Shown piece by piece: positions 36,023 through 36,031 of a DNA stretch of 36,031 bases (position 1 is the stretch's first letter; every line of letters begins with the position of its first letter). This DNA is from Tomitella cavernea (GTDB lineage: Bacteria; Actinomycetota; Actinomycetes; Mycobacteriales; Mycobacteriaceae). Made by a program: the position numbers and the translations under genes. The notes beneath the pieces are model-generated. The model did not search any database. It was not told the DNA's origin and worked only from the letters and a program-made list of their open reading frames with translations. Location: contig NZ_JAENKO010000046.1 of assembly GCF_016599145.1 (NCBI RefSeq), positions 1 to 36,031 on the forward strand. Direction: 5' to 3'.

Positions 36023-36031
36023 TTGTCGTTG

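Larger units (their letters stand above)
35546..36031 (+). promoter_or_regulatory. rRNA operon upstream and leader region (no gene)
   Basis: These 486 bases hold no supported protein gene. They contain tandem promoters (35703-35731, 35819-35847, about 35888-35898), a boxA antitermination element (35958-35967) and inverted repeats in the 16S precursor leader (from 35997). The low-GC motif TTTGAGAACTCAACAGTGTG is characteristic of the leader upstream of 16S rRNA in Mycobacteriales. Mature 16S begins beyond the window. Between tyrS and the first promoter there is a 10-bp palindrome TTCGATCGAA (35675-35684) of unknown role. No strong tyrS terminator is seen. Confidence 0.85.

Overview
The window is high-GC actinobacterial chromosome, with GC-rich third codon positions and many GTG or TTG starts. 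Gene order points to Mycobacteriales, in the Gordonia/Tsukamurella/Tomitella/Dietzia range, but I cannot fix the genus. It resembles a compressed version of the Mycobacterium tuberculosis uvrB-to-tyrS interval: uvrB, universal stress protein, metallo-beta-lactamase and uvrA; then infC-rpmI-rplT-tsnR-pheS-pheT; then argCJBDFRGH; then the Rv1683-like hydrolase/acyl-CoA synthetase, 3-methyladenine glycosylase and tyrS. Here an rRNA operon leader follows tyrS directly. I found no transposase, integrase, phage gene, CRISPR array or tRNA gene.

Layout. Positions 1-670 hold the 3' part of an unrecognised gene. Positions 759-11290 are a repair and stress block: uvrB (+), usp (+), a minus-strand group (metallo-beta-lactamase, DoxX-type protein with 11-residue repeats, HelR-type RNA polymerase recycling ATPase, DUF732 lipoprotein), and uvrA (+) with a candidate LexA box. 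Positions 11303-15049 are minus strand: a MacB/FtsX-type ABC transporter pair and a DUF1844 protein. Positions 15050-21476 are a translation block: a 384-bp leader, infC starting at ATC, rpmI, rplT, an SpoU rRNA methyltransferase and pheST. Positions 21530-30463 are the complete ornithine and arginine pathway from acetylglutamate. It is driven by a leaderless argC promoter that overlaps a dyad typical of ArgR operators. ArgJ recycles the acetyl group and ArgR closes the control loop. Positions 30551-35545 are the lipid enzyme, a DNA glycosylase and tyrS. From 35546 the window holds tandem rRNA promoters, boxA and leader inverted repeats; mature 16S lies outside.

The coding content is mostly ordinary core genome, and I do not see a convincing new multi-gene system. 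The notable signals are small. In-frame triplicate repeats occur at the 5' ends of three genes, one of which copies a ribosome-binding-site-plus-GTG module at argH. An 18-bp hairpin with a GNRA-type tetraloop lies between argG and argH. A nested hairpin sits directly after infC, where L20 could act. Leaderless promoters recur with 6-7 nt between -10 and start codon. The acyl-CoA synthetase half of the bifunctional enzyme lacks canonical catalytic motifs.
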